DNA from: Collinsella sp.
GTDB lineage: Bacteria > Actinomycetota > Coriobacteriia > Coriobacteriales > Coriobacteriaceae
NCBI GenBank assembly: GCA_019419625.1
Contig: DXZO01000005.1
Span: 8,005 to 72,004 of the forward strand
Direction of reading: 5' to 3'
Length of the DNA: 64,000 nt
In this document: piece after piece, positions 16,764 through 25,205 of the stretch
Numbering within the stretch: position 1 is the stretch's first letter
Layout of the letters: every line of letters begins with the position of its first letter
Program-made: the position numbers and the translations under genes
Notes under the pieces: generated by a model
What the model saw: the letters and a program-made list of their open reading frames with translations, nothing else
Told to the model about the DNA's origin: nothing
Databases searched by the model: none

Positions 16764-17465
16764 ATGATCGAGATGAACGCTGTAGTCGCTGCCACTGAGC
16801 TCGACGCGGCGCGTGACGCGGGTCGCGAGGGCGTGTCCGCGGGCTGGTGCGCGTGGAGCGTGGGCGATGCTTCGCTGACGTTTTCGCTGGTCGTGCGTCC
16901 GGATGTGAACATGCATGCCTTCCACGGCCTGCCGTTTGTGGCCGCGATGGGCATGATGGACGCGCTCGTGGGCACGGCTTCGACGCCGGGGTTGGGCCTT
17001 GCCGGCAAGGTGGGCATTGAGTGGCCGAGCAATATCGTGTGCGGTGCGCCTGCGTTTGAGACGTCGCTCGCGCGTGTTGCCGTGAACGGCGGTGCCGGTG
17101 CTGCGGGCATGTTTGCCGCGGTGACGGTTGATATTGAACGTGCGGCGCTGGGCGAGCTTGGCGTGGATATGGCCGACGAGGTGCTGGTCGAGGCATTGGC
17201 CACCGCCGTGCTGACCCGCGTGGACACCTGGGCGGTTGCCGCCAACACACCACAGGGCGCTGCCGGCCCGCTGGCTCCGGTGCTGGGTGAGTACTTCGAT
17301 ATGGTGCCGCTGCTGGGTCGTCAGGTTGCGGCGGTGTCGCCCAACGGTTTGCCGCTTGCGGTCGGTGTGTTTGCGGGCCTGGACATCTGGGGCCGCGCGA
17401 CCATCAAGACCGATGCCGGCGAGCAGGAGTTTCCGCCCGAGGCCGTGCGCATTCGCGGCCTGTAG
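16764..17465 (+). CDS. Biotin-protein-ligase-like protein with degenerate active site
   Basis: A 233-aa protein starts directly after the folPK stop and is probably co-transcribed. VGIEWPSNIVCG aligns with the KWPNDxxxxG motif of BirA-type ligases. The C-terminal 50 residues (LGRQVAAVSPNGLPLAVGV, then EFPPEAVRIRGL) resemble the BPL C-terminal SH3-like domain. The biotinyl-AMP loop GRGRxGR is replaced by GREGVSAG, and the lysine of KWPND is Glu. It may therefore bind biotin or lipoate-like ligands without ligating, or have another function. This assignment rests on motif reading only. Confidence 0.5.
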   Translation: MIEMNAVVAATELDAARDAGREGVSAGWCAWSVGDASLTFSLVVRPDVNMHAFHGLPFVAAMGMMDALVGTASTPGLGLAGKVGIEWPSNIVCGAPAFETSLARVAVNGGAGAAGMFAAVTVDIERAALGELGVDMADEVLVEALATAVLTRVDTWAVAANTPQGAAGPLAPVLGEYFDMVPLLGRQVAAVSPNGLPLAVGVFAGLDIWGRATIKTDAGEQEFPPEAVRIRGL

Positions 17466-17498
17466 TGCGGGTCGTTCGCGGCTAAAGATAACGACAAC

Positions 17499-17532
17499 AA
17501 AGCCTTCCTCGGCATGCGCCGGGGAGGGCTTT
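17499..17532 (+). terminator. Terminator of the folPK operon
   Basis: AAAGCC-TTCC and GGA-GGGCTTT form a stem about 34 bp past the last stop; it is GC-rich with a short T end. Confidence 0.6.
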
Positions 17533-17560
17533 CGCCTATCTGGGGGACGGATCGCCAGCA

Positions 17561-17605
17561 TCCTATTCCTCAAAATCGAAATATTTTCAATTTTGAGGAA
17601 TAGGA
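17561..17605. repeat. AT-rich perfect palindrome between convergent genes
   Basis: Perfect 15-bp arms TCCTATTCCTCAAAA / TTTTGAGGAATAGGA surround an AT-rich loop that itself can extend the stem (GAAAATATTTTC-like). It lies between the folPK operon and convergent coaX. It may be a bidirectional terminator or a repeat element. Confidence 0.7.
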
Positions 17606-17653
17606 CCGGTGCGTTGCCCAATTCGCCGCTCGCGCTCGACTTAAGCCACTGTC

Positions 17654-18427
17654 CTACGCCAGCTCCTGCATGCGGCGGTAGATTTCGCAGATGCCCTTGA
17701 TGGTGAGTTGGCCGTCTACCACGTCGAAGGCATCGGTCGAATCGGCGACGATGCCGGCGAGACCGCCCGTGGCGATAACGGTGGCATCCTCGCGGCCCAG
17801 CTCGCGCTTCATGCGCGCGACCAGGCCCTCGGCCATGGCGGCAGCGCCCACCACGGCGCCGACCTTAATGCACTCCTCGGTATCGCGGCCGATGGCGTGT
17901 TCGGGCGCCTCGAGCGGCACGCTGGCGAGCTTGGCGGCACGGGCGGCAAGCGCGTCCATGGAGATGCGGATGCCCGGCGCAATCGCCCCGCCAATGTAAT
18001 AACCGTCCTCATCGATGACGTCGATATTGGTCGCGGTGCCAAAGTCCACCACGATTGCCGGCGCGCCGTAGAAAGTCTCGGCCGCAACGGCGTTGGCGAC
18101 GCGGTCGGCGCCCACGGCCTGGGGGCGCGCCGCGCGCAGCTTGGTCACGGCGGCCGTCTGCGGCCCGATGACGATGGCGTCTGCGGCAATGCGGTCGGCC
18201 ACGGCGTGCCACTCGCGCGAGAGCTGCGGCACCACGCCCGCAAAGGCGATCGCGTCAACCGCATCGAGCGAGAGGCCGTACATCTTAAAGAAACCCATCA
18301 GGCGCACGTGGATCTCGTCGGCGGTATAGGAGCGGTCGGTGGGCATACGCCACGACTGCACCAGCTCGTCTCCGTCAAACAGGCCCATGGCCGTCTGCGT
18401 ATTTCCCATATCGATAGCGAGCAGCAT
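17654..18427 (-). CDS. coaX: Type III pantothenate kinase
   Basis: The 257-aa enzyme phosphorylates pantothenate, the first step of coenzyme A synthesis. Type III signatures are LLAIDMGNTQTAMGL at the N-terminus (phosphate loop), GADRVANAVAA, VVDFGTATNIDVI and GGAIAPGIRISMDAL. It is of normal length. The start at 18427 has GGGAGT upstream on the minus strand; the frame is open much further upstream across the tRNA gene and is not real there. It stands alone, convergent to the folPK operon and next to the divergent tRNA. Confidence 0.93.
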   Translation of the reverse strand: MLLAIDMGNTQTAMGLFDGDELVQSWRMPTDRSYTADEIHVRLMGFFKMYGLSLDAVDAIAFAGVVPQLSREWHAVADRIAADAIVIGPQTAAVTKLRAARPQAVGADRVANAVAAETFYGAPAIVVDFGTATNIDVIDEDGYYIGGAIAPGIRISMDALAARAAKLASVPLEAPEHAIGRDTEECIKVGAVVGAAAMAEGLVARMKRELGREDATVIATGGLAGIVADSTDAFDVVDGQLTIKGICEIYRRMQELA

Positions 18428-18563
18428 GTCTACTCCCGGTGTTGGCATAAAAGGACGCGCACCATTGTATACGTGCCGTCGACGGCGCTCGGCTGCGATT
18501 CGTTTACGGTGATAGGGGCTGAGGGGTTTAAATATGAAGGAATTATGCTCTACGAGATTTTCC

Positions 18564-18592
18564 TTGCCGTTTACCGAACTCCCGCGTAATAT
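18564..18592 (+). promoter_or_regulatory. Promoter of the initiator tRNA gene
   Basis: TTGCCG (18564-18569) and TAATAT (18587-18592) are separated by exactly 17 bp and lie 32 bp upstream of the tRNA 5' end, a good sigma-70-type arrangement. Confidence 0.6.
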
Positions 18593-18623
18593 TCTTTCTT
18601 GCGCACATGAGGCGCCCAGACAT

Positions 18624-18700
18624 TGCGGGGTGGAGCAGTCTGGTAGCTCGCCGGGCTCATAACCCGGAGGTCGTAGGTTCAAATCCTGCCCCCGCGACCA
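18624..18700 (+). tRNA. tRNA-fMet (CAT), initiator
   Basis: The cloverleaf is complete with an encoded CCA end. Anticodon loop CTCATAA gives anticodon CAT, on a CCGGG/CCCGG stem that contains the three consecutive G:C pairs of initiator tRNAs. Position 1:72 is T:G rather than a Watson-Crick pair, another initiator hallmark. The T-loop region is GGTTCAAATCC. Length is 77 nt. Confidence 0.95.
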
Positions 18701-18710
18701 AGAACTTGCA

Positions 18711-18739
18711 GCTCGTCGGCCTAGCCGGCGAGCTTTTTT
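18711..18739 (+). terminator. tRNA-fMet terminator
   Basis: GCTCGTCGGC-CTA-GCCGGCGAGC is followed by TTTTTT, 10 bp after the tRNA. Confidence 0.85.
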
Positions 18740-18788
18740 GTTATCCGACGACCATGTTTTCGGCACGGTTCTCAACCTCTCAAACAAA

Positions 18789-19007
18789 ATCTCGATCTGT
18801 AACATCTAGACCCGATTTGGGCGGCTAGGTGTTACAGATTGAGATGTTGAGTCCCCGCCTGGACGGTTTGTCTAAATCTGTAACACGAGGGACGGTTTTT
18901 ACTGAGTAACTGTTACAGATCTAGATCTTTCGGCAGGCTAGATTGGTTTGTCTCAATCTGTAACAGTTGCTCGGCAAAATAGGGTCTTACTGTTACAGAT
19001 TGAGACA
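18789..19007. repeat. Three TGTAACA/TGTTACA hairpin units, second cluster
   Basis: Units at 18789-18845, 18870-18926 and 18949-19007 have arms of the type TCTCAATCTGTAACA / TGTTACAGATTGAGA; the third unit is perfect over 17 bp. Spacing and loop size match the cluster at 2812-3030, and loops are again unrelated. Together with the tRNA terminator this occupies most of the 447-bp gap before the reductase gene. Confidence 0.85.
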
Positions 19008-19147
19008 AACCGACGGGCCGCCCCGCCCCATCCACCTGCCGCCACCTGATATTCGCCGATTTTCGTTGTGCCGCTGTGCCCCCATGCCATATCCTCTAAA
19101 CAACTACGCGGCACCATCGCTGCCGCGCCTACAAGAGAGGAATATCC

Positions 19148-21178
19148 ATGACCGCACCTGCATCCAAGCTGCTCCAGCCCATTACGGTTGGCCCCCTTGA
19201 GCTCAAAAACCGCATTATGTTCCCGCCGCTGACCACCGGCTATGAGGAGCGCGACGGTTCCATCGGCGAGCGCAGCCTGGCTTTTTACGAGCGCCTGGCC
19301 CGTGGCGGCGTGAGCTACATCGTCATTGGCGACGTTGCTCCCGTCATGACCGCGAGCCCCACGCCCAAGCTGGCGACCGACGCCCAGATCCCCACGTTTA
19401 AGGCGCTGGCCGATGCCGTCCACAAGCACGGTGCCAAGGTTGCGCTGCAGCTGTTCCACCCCGAGTACGACGTGCCCGGCGTCGGCCGCATGGTCATGGG
19501 ATCCATGGCCGCCGCCAAGGCCGCGCAGGAAGCCAAGGCCGCCGGCGACGAGGAGGCCTTTGCCGCCAAGATGGCCGAGTCCAACGAGATCCGCAAGCAG
19601 GCCTATGCCAAGCTGCACCACGATATGCAGCACTTCGTGAACGAGGCGAGCGTGGAGCAGCTCACTCAGATCAAGGAGGCTATCGCTGCCTCGGCCGCTC
19701 GCGCGCAGCAGGCCGGAATCGACGCCATCGAGGTCCACGGCGACCGCCTGGTGGGTTCGCTGTGCTCGGCCATCCTCAACAAGCGCACCGACGAGTACGG
19801 CGGCTCGTTCGAGAACCGCGTTCGCTACGCGCTCGAGGTCGTCGCTGCCATTAAGGAAGCCGCGCCGCAGCTGATGGTGGAGTACAAGCTCCCCGTGATC
19901 ATGGAGAACCCCGACGGCACGCCGCGCGGCAAGGGTGGCCTGCAGCCCGACGAGGCCTGCGAGTTTGCCAAGTTGCTCGAGGGCGCGGGCATCGACATGA
20001 TCCAGGTCGCACAGGCCAACCACACCGGCAACATGGGCGACACCATTCCGCCCATGGGCGCCATGCCCTACAACTGGACGCTGCCCGTGGCCGAGCGCGT
20101 CAAGGCCCTGGTCTCCGTGCCGGTGGCAACCGTGGGCCGTGTCGTCTCGGTCGAGGCCGGCGAGAAGATTCTGGAAGACGGCGCGGCCGATATCATCGCC
20201 TATGGCCGCTCGCTCATGTGCGACCCCGACATTGCGCTGAAGGCCGCCACGGGTGAGCCCATCCGCGAGTGCCTCAACTGCAACAAGGGCTGCGTCGACG
20301 CGATTCAAAATCGCAAGTACATCTCGTGCGTGCTCAACGCCGAGAACGGCGACGAGGCGACCATCGCCATTATGCCGGGCGAGGGCGACAAGAAGATCGC
20401 CGTGGTGGGCGGCGGCATCGCCGGCCTGGAGGCCGCGCGCGTGGCGGCCAAGCGCGGCTACGACGTGACTGTCTACGAGGCGAGCGATCATCTGGGCGGC
20501 CAGATTGTGCTGGCTGCTGCGCCTCCGCGCAAGGACGAGATCATGCGCTCGGTCGAGTACTACGAGAAGATTCTGCCCGGCCTGGGCGTGAAGGTTGAGC
20601 TCAACCATGCCGCTAGCCCCGCGGATCTCAACGCCGCCGACGCCGCGATTGTGGCTGTGGGCGCGCACGACGTGGTCATCCCCGTTCCGGGTGCCGACTC
20701 GGACAAGGTCGTCTCGAGCTGGGACGTGCTGGCCGGCAAGGTGGAGCTCAGCGGGCGCGTCGCCGTCATTGGCGGTGGCCTGGTGGGCACCGAGACTGCC
20801 GAGTACCTGCTGCAGCACGGCTGCGAGGTGGCGATCGTCGAGATGCTCGACAAGATTGCCGCGGGCGAGTCCGAGACCATTCTGCCGCTGATCATGAGCG
20901 ACTTCGCCGCCCACAACGTGGAGCAGCACGTTAAGACCCGCCTGGCCGCCATTACCGACGAGGGCGTGGAGGCCGTGCACACCACCGAGGACGGCCCCGA
21001 GGAGCCGGTGAAGATCGCCTGCGATTACGTGGTGATGGCCGTGGGCTCCAAGGCCAACGCGTTTGACCTGGATGGCGTGACGGTGCCCGTGACCTGCGTG
21101 GGCGACTGCTCGGGCGAGCGCACCGCCGACATTGCGAGCGCCATTCGCACGGCGTATCACGCGGCCAACGAGCTGTAG
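19148..21178 (+). CDS. OYE-family FMN/FAD/[4Fe-4S] reductase, candidate bilirubin reductase
   Basis: The 676-aa protein has the 2-enoate reductase architecture. Residues about 1-360 form an FMN TIM barrel. Next comes a [4Fe-4S] segment CLNCNKGC...SCVLNAENGDE (about 375-405), and then a flavin/NAD-binding half with VVGGGIAGLEAARVAAKRG and VAVIGGGLVGTETAEYLL. Where classic enoate reductases carry the HxxHGYL segment, this one reads VHGDRLVGSLCSA, with HGDR at 197-200. An HGDR motif has been reported for the bilirubin reductase BilR. An Ala/Lys/Glu-rich helical insert sits at about 115-165. RBS AGAGAGG precedes ATG 19148. Other enoate, cinnamate or steroid substrates cannot be excluded. Confidence 0.82.
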   Translation: MTAPASKLLQPITVGPLELKNRIMFPPLTTGYEERDGSIGERSLAFYERLARGGVSYIVIGDVAPVMTASPTPKLATDAQIPTFKALADAVHKHGAKVALQLFHPEYDVPGVGRMVMGSMAAAKAAQEAKAAGDEEAFAAKMAESNEIRKQAYAKLHHDMQHFVNEASVEQLTQIKEAIAASAARAQQAGIDAIEVHGDRLVGSLCSAILNKRTDEYGGSFENRVRYALEVVAAIKEAAPQLMVEYKLPVIMENPDGTPRGKGGLQPDEACEFAKLLEGAGIDMIQVAQANHTGNMGDTIPPMGAMPYNWTLPVAERVKALVSVPVATVGRVVSVEAGEKILEDGAADIIAYGRSLMCDPDIALKAATGEPIRECLNCNKGCVDAIQNRKYISCVLNAENGDEATIAIMPGEGDKKIAVVGGGIAGLEAARVAAKRGYDVTVYEASDHLGGQIVLAAAPPRKDEIMRSVEYYEKILPGLGVKVELNHAASPADLNAADAAIVAVGAHDVVIPVPGADSDKVVSSWDVLAGKVELSGRVAVIGGGLVGTETAEYLLQHGCEVAIVEMLDKIAAGESETILPLIMSDFAAHNVEQHVKTRLAAITDEGVEAVHTTEDGPEEPVKIACDYVVMAVGSKANAFDLDGVTVPVTCVGDCSGERTADIASAIRTAYHAANEL

Positions 21179-21253
21179 TTGAACATCGCGGCCAGGCGGG
21201 GCGGTAGCACGGATCCGCCTCGCCCGGCTGTGTCCCGTCGGGTGTCAACCGGT

Positions 21254-21290
21254 GCGGGGCCTGCAAGCGCAGCAGGCCCCGCCCTTTTTG
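21254..21290 (+). terminator. Terminator of the reductase gene
   Basis: GCGGGGCCTGC / GCAGGCCCCGC forms an 11-bp perfect stem, followed by CCTTTTTGTTTT. Confidence 0.88.
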
Positions 21291-21299
21291 TTTTGCTCC

Positions 21300-21618
21300 G
21301 GTGGATGGCAATGCGCGGTAATCATGAGGAGTAAGGACGTCTACTGCCTTGCCGATTACTCAAAATTATTGGGGGAGGGGTTAATAATCATATCCGCTAT
21401 AGCAAAGGACATAAAGAGGTGTCAATTTTGTTGACAGGCGAATGACGATTGGCTGCGAGTCAGCTACCAGCGTAAATAATCGATAAAGAAATGTCGTAAA
21501 TTGGTGCCAAATGCCCAGATAACGCCGCGTCTATTTTAATTAACTGCTTTGAGCAAACAGTAAAATGCTACTATCTAACTTGCACGTAAGAAAGCAGATT
21601 AACGGTTAAGGCTAAGAA
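21300..21618. other. AT-rich gene-free stretch upstream of the HTH gene
   Basis: The roughly 320 bp are markedly richer in A/T than the surroundings. A TTGACA lies near 21431 without a matching -10, and TAAAAT lies near 21559 before the HTH gene. No coding frame or repeat is recognised. The base composition could mark acquired DNA or a regulatory region. Confidence 0.4.
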
Positions 21619-22023
21619 GTGGCAGGTATGTCGGAAGCAACTAGGACTCGCACGCATGCGCCCGAGGTTAGGCAGCGCGCCGTCGAGATCCTCCAAGAGG
21701 GGGTCGGTCATCGCGCCCTCGCCGCGGAGCTTGGCATTCCCCAGGCCACGGCTCGTCAGTGGGCCCGCGCGTATGCCGTAGGCGGTGCCGACGCCGTTCT
21801 CAACGCCGGTTCGCATCATCACACCTATTCGTACGAAGTTAAGCTCGCCGTGGTCAAGGACCGCTTGGAAAACGGCTTAACGGTTCGCGAGGCCATGATC
21901 AAGCACAAGATTCCCAGCGAGTCTTCGGTCAAGGCTTGGTGCCGCCAGTATCGCGAGAGCGGTGAGTCCGCGCTGGTTGATAAGCCGCGCGGTCGCAAGC
22001 CGCGCGTTAAAAAGGCGGAATAG
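21619..22023 (+). CDS. Helix-turn-helix protein resembling IS3/IS150-type transposase OrfA
   Basis: The 134-aa basic protein has two HTH-like segments. One is about residues 15-50 (VRQRAVEILQEGVGHRALAA, then PQATARQWARAY), the other about 70-115 (YEVKLAVVKDRLENGLTVRE, then VKAWCRQYRESG). It ends with a basic tail RGRKPRVKKAE. This double-HTH layout is that of IS150-like OrfA, but no OrfB frame, DDE catalytic region or terminal inverted repeat follows. It may be an IS remnant or a domesticated DNA-binding protein. The start is GTG 21619 with AAGG upstream; ATG 21628 is also possible. A terminator follows at once. Confidence 0.6.
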   Translation: MAGMSEATRTRTHAPEVRQRAVEILQEGVGHRALAAELGIPQATARQWARAYAVGGADAVLNAGSHHHTYSYEVKLAVVKDRLENGLTVREAMIKHKIPSESSVKAWCRQYRESGESALVDKPRGRKPRVKKAE

Positions 22024-22035
22024 CGAACGGGATGG

Positions 22036-22058
22036 TGCGCCCACAGGGGCGCATTTTT
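22036..22058 (+). terminator. Terminator of the HTH gene
   Basis: TGCGCCC-ACAG-GGGCGCA is followed by TTTTT, 13 bp past the stop. Confidence 0.8.
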
Positions 22059-22310
22059 CTTGCCGCGCCAACTTTTTGGACCGTCGTGAGCCTACTGGAA
22101 CATCCTCCAAAGTGGTTAATAAACCGCGCGCAGTGGCCCGTGCGCCCGCCGCCGCGATAGGGGGAGCGTCGCCTCTCTGCTCCAAAGCGGACAGACTCGT
22201 TACCCCGTACGCCTAAAACTCCCCAGTTGACCGAAAACCCGCCGCCGCTACTCCTCAACTGAGCTATAACGTTAAACAATTGCAGCGTTTTTGCATGGGG
22301 GAGTGATGGT

Positions 22311-25193
22311 ATGACGCTACTGTATTTCCTTACCCTGTTTCCGCTGGTACCGGCGCTGGGCATGCTGCTCGCGCGCGGTGACCGCGCCCGCGATGCGCTA
22401 GGGCTTGTAGGCTCTGGCATCATTATGGCGGTGACGGTTGTAGTCGCCGTCATGTTTTTTGGCACGGGCCCTCAGAGCTTCGAGGTTGCCCCCGGCACCT
22501 CGCATGTGCTCTCGATCATCAGCTCCGTCATCGACATAATTCTGTGCGCCGTCATCCTGTACAACGCGCACAAATATAGGAACGTGCTCACCACGGTGCT
22601 CGGCATAGTCCAGCTGGTGGGCTCGCTCGCCTTCGCTGCCATGACGCTGCCCGCGGCCGAAGCCGTCACCGCAACGCCGCTCTACCTGGACTACATGAGC
22701 GTGATCATGGTCCTCGCCGTCGGCATTGTCGGCAGCCTTATCTGCGTGTATGCCCTGGGCTACATGAAGGACTTCCAAGCGCACGACGAGCACGAGGCGG
22801 CGCTGCGCGGGCAGACCGCGCCCGACCGTCGCCCGCAGTTCTTGGCGCTTATGTTCCTGTTCCTCTCGGCCATGTTCGTCATCGTGACGAGCGACAACCT
22901 TGAGTGGCTGTTCTGTGGCTGGGAAATCACCACCGTGTGCTCGTTCCTTATGATTGGCTACACGCGCACGCCCGAGGCCATCAAGAACGCCTTCACCCAG
23001 ATCATCCTCAACATGTTGGGCGGTATCGCGTTTTTGGCCGGACTTATGTACCTGCACGTTAACGGCATGCCGCTGACCATTTCGGGCATGATCGAGCTTT
23101 CCGGCACCGGAACCGCGCAATCCGCGCTGCTGGTGATGCCGGTCGTTCTGCTGTCGCTCGCCGCACTCACCAAGGCCGCACAGATGCCGTTCCACACTTG
23201 GCTGTTGGGTGCCATGGTTGCCCCCACGCCCACGAGCGCCCTGCTGCACTCGTCCACCATGGTCAAAGCCGGCGTGTTCCTGATGGTCAAGCTCAGCCCA
23301 CTCTATGCCATCTATCCCGTGACCGGCTTTATGGTCACGAGTGTGGGTGCCATCACGTTTTTGCTCGCTGCCCTCATGGCCATCTCGCAGAGCAACGCCA
23401 AACGCGTCCTCGCGTACTCCACCATTTCCAACTTGGGCCTTATCAGCGCCTGCCTGGGCGTCGGCGCGCCCGAGGCCGTGTGGGCCGCGATCTTCCTGAT
23501 CCTGTTCCATACGGTGGCAAAGTCGCTGCTGTTCCTGTGCGTGGGCACGGCCGAGCATCATATCGGCAGCCGCAATATCGAGGACATGGACGGTATGTTC
23601 AGCCGCATGCCGCACCTGACGCGCCTGATGATGCTGGGCATTATGGGCATGTTCGTGGCCCCGTTTGGCATGCTCGTGTCCAAGTGGGGCGCCCTGGTGG
23701 CGTTTGCCCAGACCGGCAACGTGCTCATGATCATGGTGCTTGCCTTTGGCTCGGCCGCGACGTTCTTCTTCTGGGGCAAGTGGCTTGCCAAGCTTTCGGG
23801 CGTCGACCCCACGGCTCAAAACGTTGAGGTCAATGTCCATAAGACCGAATGGATGGCCCTCAACACCATCGCCGCGCTGCTGATTCTGTGCTGCGTGGCG
23901 TTCCCGGTTATCTCGAGCGGTCTGGTGTCGCCTTACTTGGCCATGGTGTTTGGCCGCGTGCCGTACGTTATTGGCAAGGATGCCATGTATCTGATGGTGG
24001 TTATCGTGGCTTTTATCGCCGTGGTGCTGCTGACTTCATTCCGCGTGAGCAACAAACCGCACGTAAACGTATATCTTTCGGGTGTGGGAACCGACAATTA
24101 CCGCCATTTCCGCGGCTCGATGGGACGCGAGGTGAAGGCCGAAAAGCGCAATTGGTACTCGGTGGACGCCCTTGGCGAGAAGCGTATTGGTCCCGCGGGT
24201 AGCGTCGTGTGCTGCAGCATTATCTTGTTTGCGCTGCTGTGTTGCGCGTGGATTGGGCCCGAGCGACTTGCCATGAGCGCGCCCTCGGTGTTGCGCGGCA
24301 AGTATTTCGAAGGCTCGGGTGTCGTGGGCATCTTTATTGGTACCGTGGCGTTTGCCCTGCTAGCGCCGCTTGTGGGCGGCCTGATCGACGGTATCGACCG
24401 CAAACTTTCGGCCCGCATGCAGGGCCGCGTGGGCCCGCGTCTGCTGCAGCCCTTCTACGACGTTGCCAAGCTGCTGCGCAAGGCCCCTGCCAGCGTAAAC
24501 ACCATGGACGATACCTATATGGCATGTGCGCTCATCTTTACCGTGGTAGGCGGCGGCATCTTTGTGTCGGGTTCCAACACGCTGCTGTGCGCTTTTATGG
24601 TGACGCTCGCCGCGATCTTTGTGGTGCTGGCGTCCGCCTCGACGCAAAGCCCGTTTGCGCAGGTCGGCGCCGATCGCGAGCTGCTGCAGGTTATGAGCTA
24701 CGAGCCCGCCGTTCTGCTGATGAGCGTGGGCCTGTACCTTGCCACCGACAGCTTCGATTCCATTGCCGTGACGGGGCAGTCGGCCCCCATCATCGTGTAC
24801 AGCGCGCCCATTTTCCTTGCGCTGCTCGCGGTGCTTACCATCAAGCTACGCAAGTCGCCGTTCGACCTTTCGTACTCGCATCACGCGCATCAGGAGATTG
24901 TCCAGGGCGTCGCCACCGAGATGAGCGGCAGCACGCTGGCCAAGATGACCCTTATGCACTGGTGCGAGACCGTGCTGTTTTTGATGTGGGTGGGCATGTT
25001 CTTTGTCTGGGACAACCCGGTGAGCTGGGTGGTCGCCCTGGTCGTGATGGTCGCGACGTATTTTGTCGAGGTACTGATCGACAACACCTTTGCCCGCAGC
25101 ACCTGGCGCAGCTGCTTTAAGCTCGGCTGGGGCGTGGCGCTGGTGTTTGGCCTGCTCAACCTTATGCCCATCCTCGTCGACGTGTTTATTTAG
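22311..25193 (+). CDS. echAB: Energy-converting hydrogenase membrane subunit, EchA-EchB fusion
   Basis: This 960-aa multispanning protein joins two complex-I-like subunits. Residues about 1-600 resemble the proton-translocating NuoL/EchA family, including WEITTVCSFLMIGY and the signature LLGAMVAPTPTSALLHSSTM. Residues about 660-960 resemble NuoH/EchB: LSARMQGRVGPRLLQPFYDV, ELLQVMSYEP and KSPFDLSYSHHAHQEIVQG. These two are normally separate genes; here one uninterrupted frame covers both. It anchors the hydrogenase and is expected to move H+ or Na+ when electrons pass from ferredoxin to protons. RBS GGGGGAG precedes the start. It is the first of five genes that follow in the order echC-echD-echE-echF. 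Confidence 0.9.
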   Translation: MTLLYFLTLFPLVPALGMLLARGDRARDALGLVGSGIIMAVTVVVAVMFFGTGPQSFEVAPGTSHVLSIISSVIDIILCAVILYNAHKYRNVLTTVLGIVQLVGSLAFAAMTLPAAEAVTATPLYLDYMSVIMVLAVGIVGSLICVYALGYMKDFQAHDEHEAALRGQTAPDRRPQFLALMFLFLSAMFVIVTSDNLEWLFCGWEITTVCSFLMIGYTRTPEAIKNAFTQIILNMLGGIAFLAGLMYLHVNGMPLTISGMIELSGTGTAQSALLVMPVVLLSLAALTKAAQMPFHTWLLGAMVAPTPTSALLHSSTMVKAGVFLMVKLSPLYAIYPVTGFMVTSVGAITFLLAALMAISQSNAKRVLAYSTISNLGLISACLGVGAPEAVWAAIFLILFHTVAKSLLFLCVGTAEHHIGSRNIEDMDGMFSRMPHLTRLMMLGIMGMFVAPFGMLVSKWGALVAFAQTGNVLMIMVLAFGSAATFFFWGKWLAKLSGVDPTAQNVEVNVHKTEWMALNTIAALLILCCVAFPVISSGLVSPYLAMVFGRVPYVIGKDAMYLMVVIVAFIAVVLLTSFRVSNKPHVNVYLSGVGTDNYRHFRGSMGREVKAEKRNWYSVDALGEKRIGPAGSVVCCSIILFALLCCAWIGPERLAMSAPSVLRGKYFEGSGVVGIFIGTVAFALLAPLVGGLIDGIDRKLSARMQGRVGPRLLQPFYDVAKLLRKAPASVNTMDDTYMACALIFTVVGGGIFVSGSNTLLCAFMVTLAAIFVVLASASTQSPFAQVGADRELLQVMSYEPAVLLMSVGLYLATDSFDSIAVTGQSAPIIVYSAPIFLALLAVLTIKLRKSPFDLSYSHHAHQEIVQGVATEMSGSTLAKMTLMHWCETVLFLMWVGMFFVWDNPVSWVVALVVMVATYFVEVLIDNTFARSTWRSCFKLGWGVALVFGLLNLMPILVDVFI

Positions 25194-25205
25194 GAGGCAG
25201 CATCC

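Noticed and set aside
18428..18805. N-terminal extension of coaX running over the tRNA gene
   Set aside because: The extension has no homology to pantothenate kinases, crosses a tRNA gene and terminates near repeats; the start at 18427 has family residues and a ribosome-binding site.
21619..22023. Complete insertion sequence
   Set aside because: No OrfB, no DDE region and no terminal inverted repeats or target duplication around the gene.
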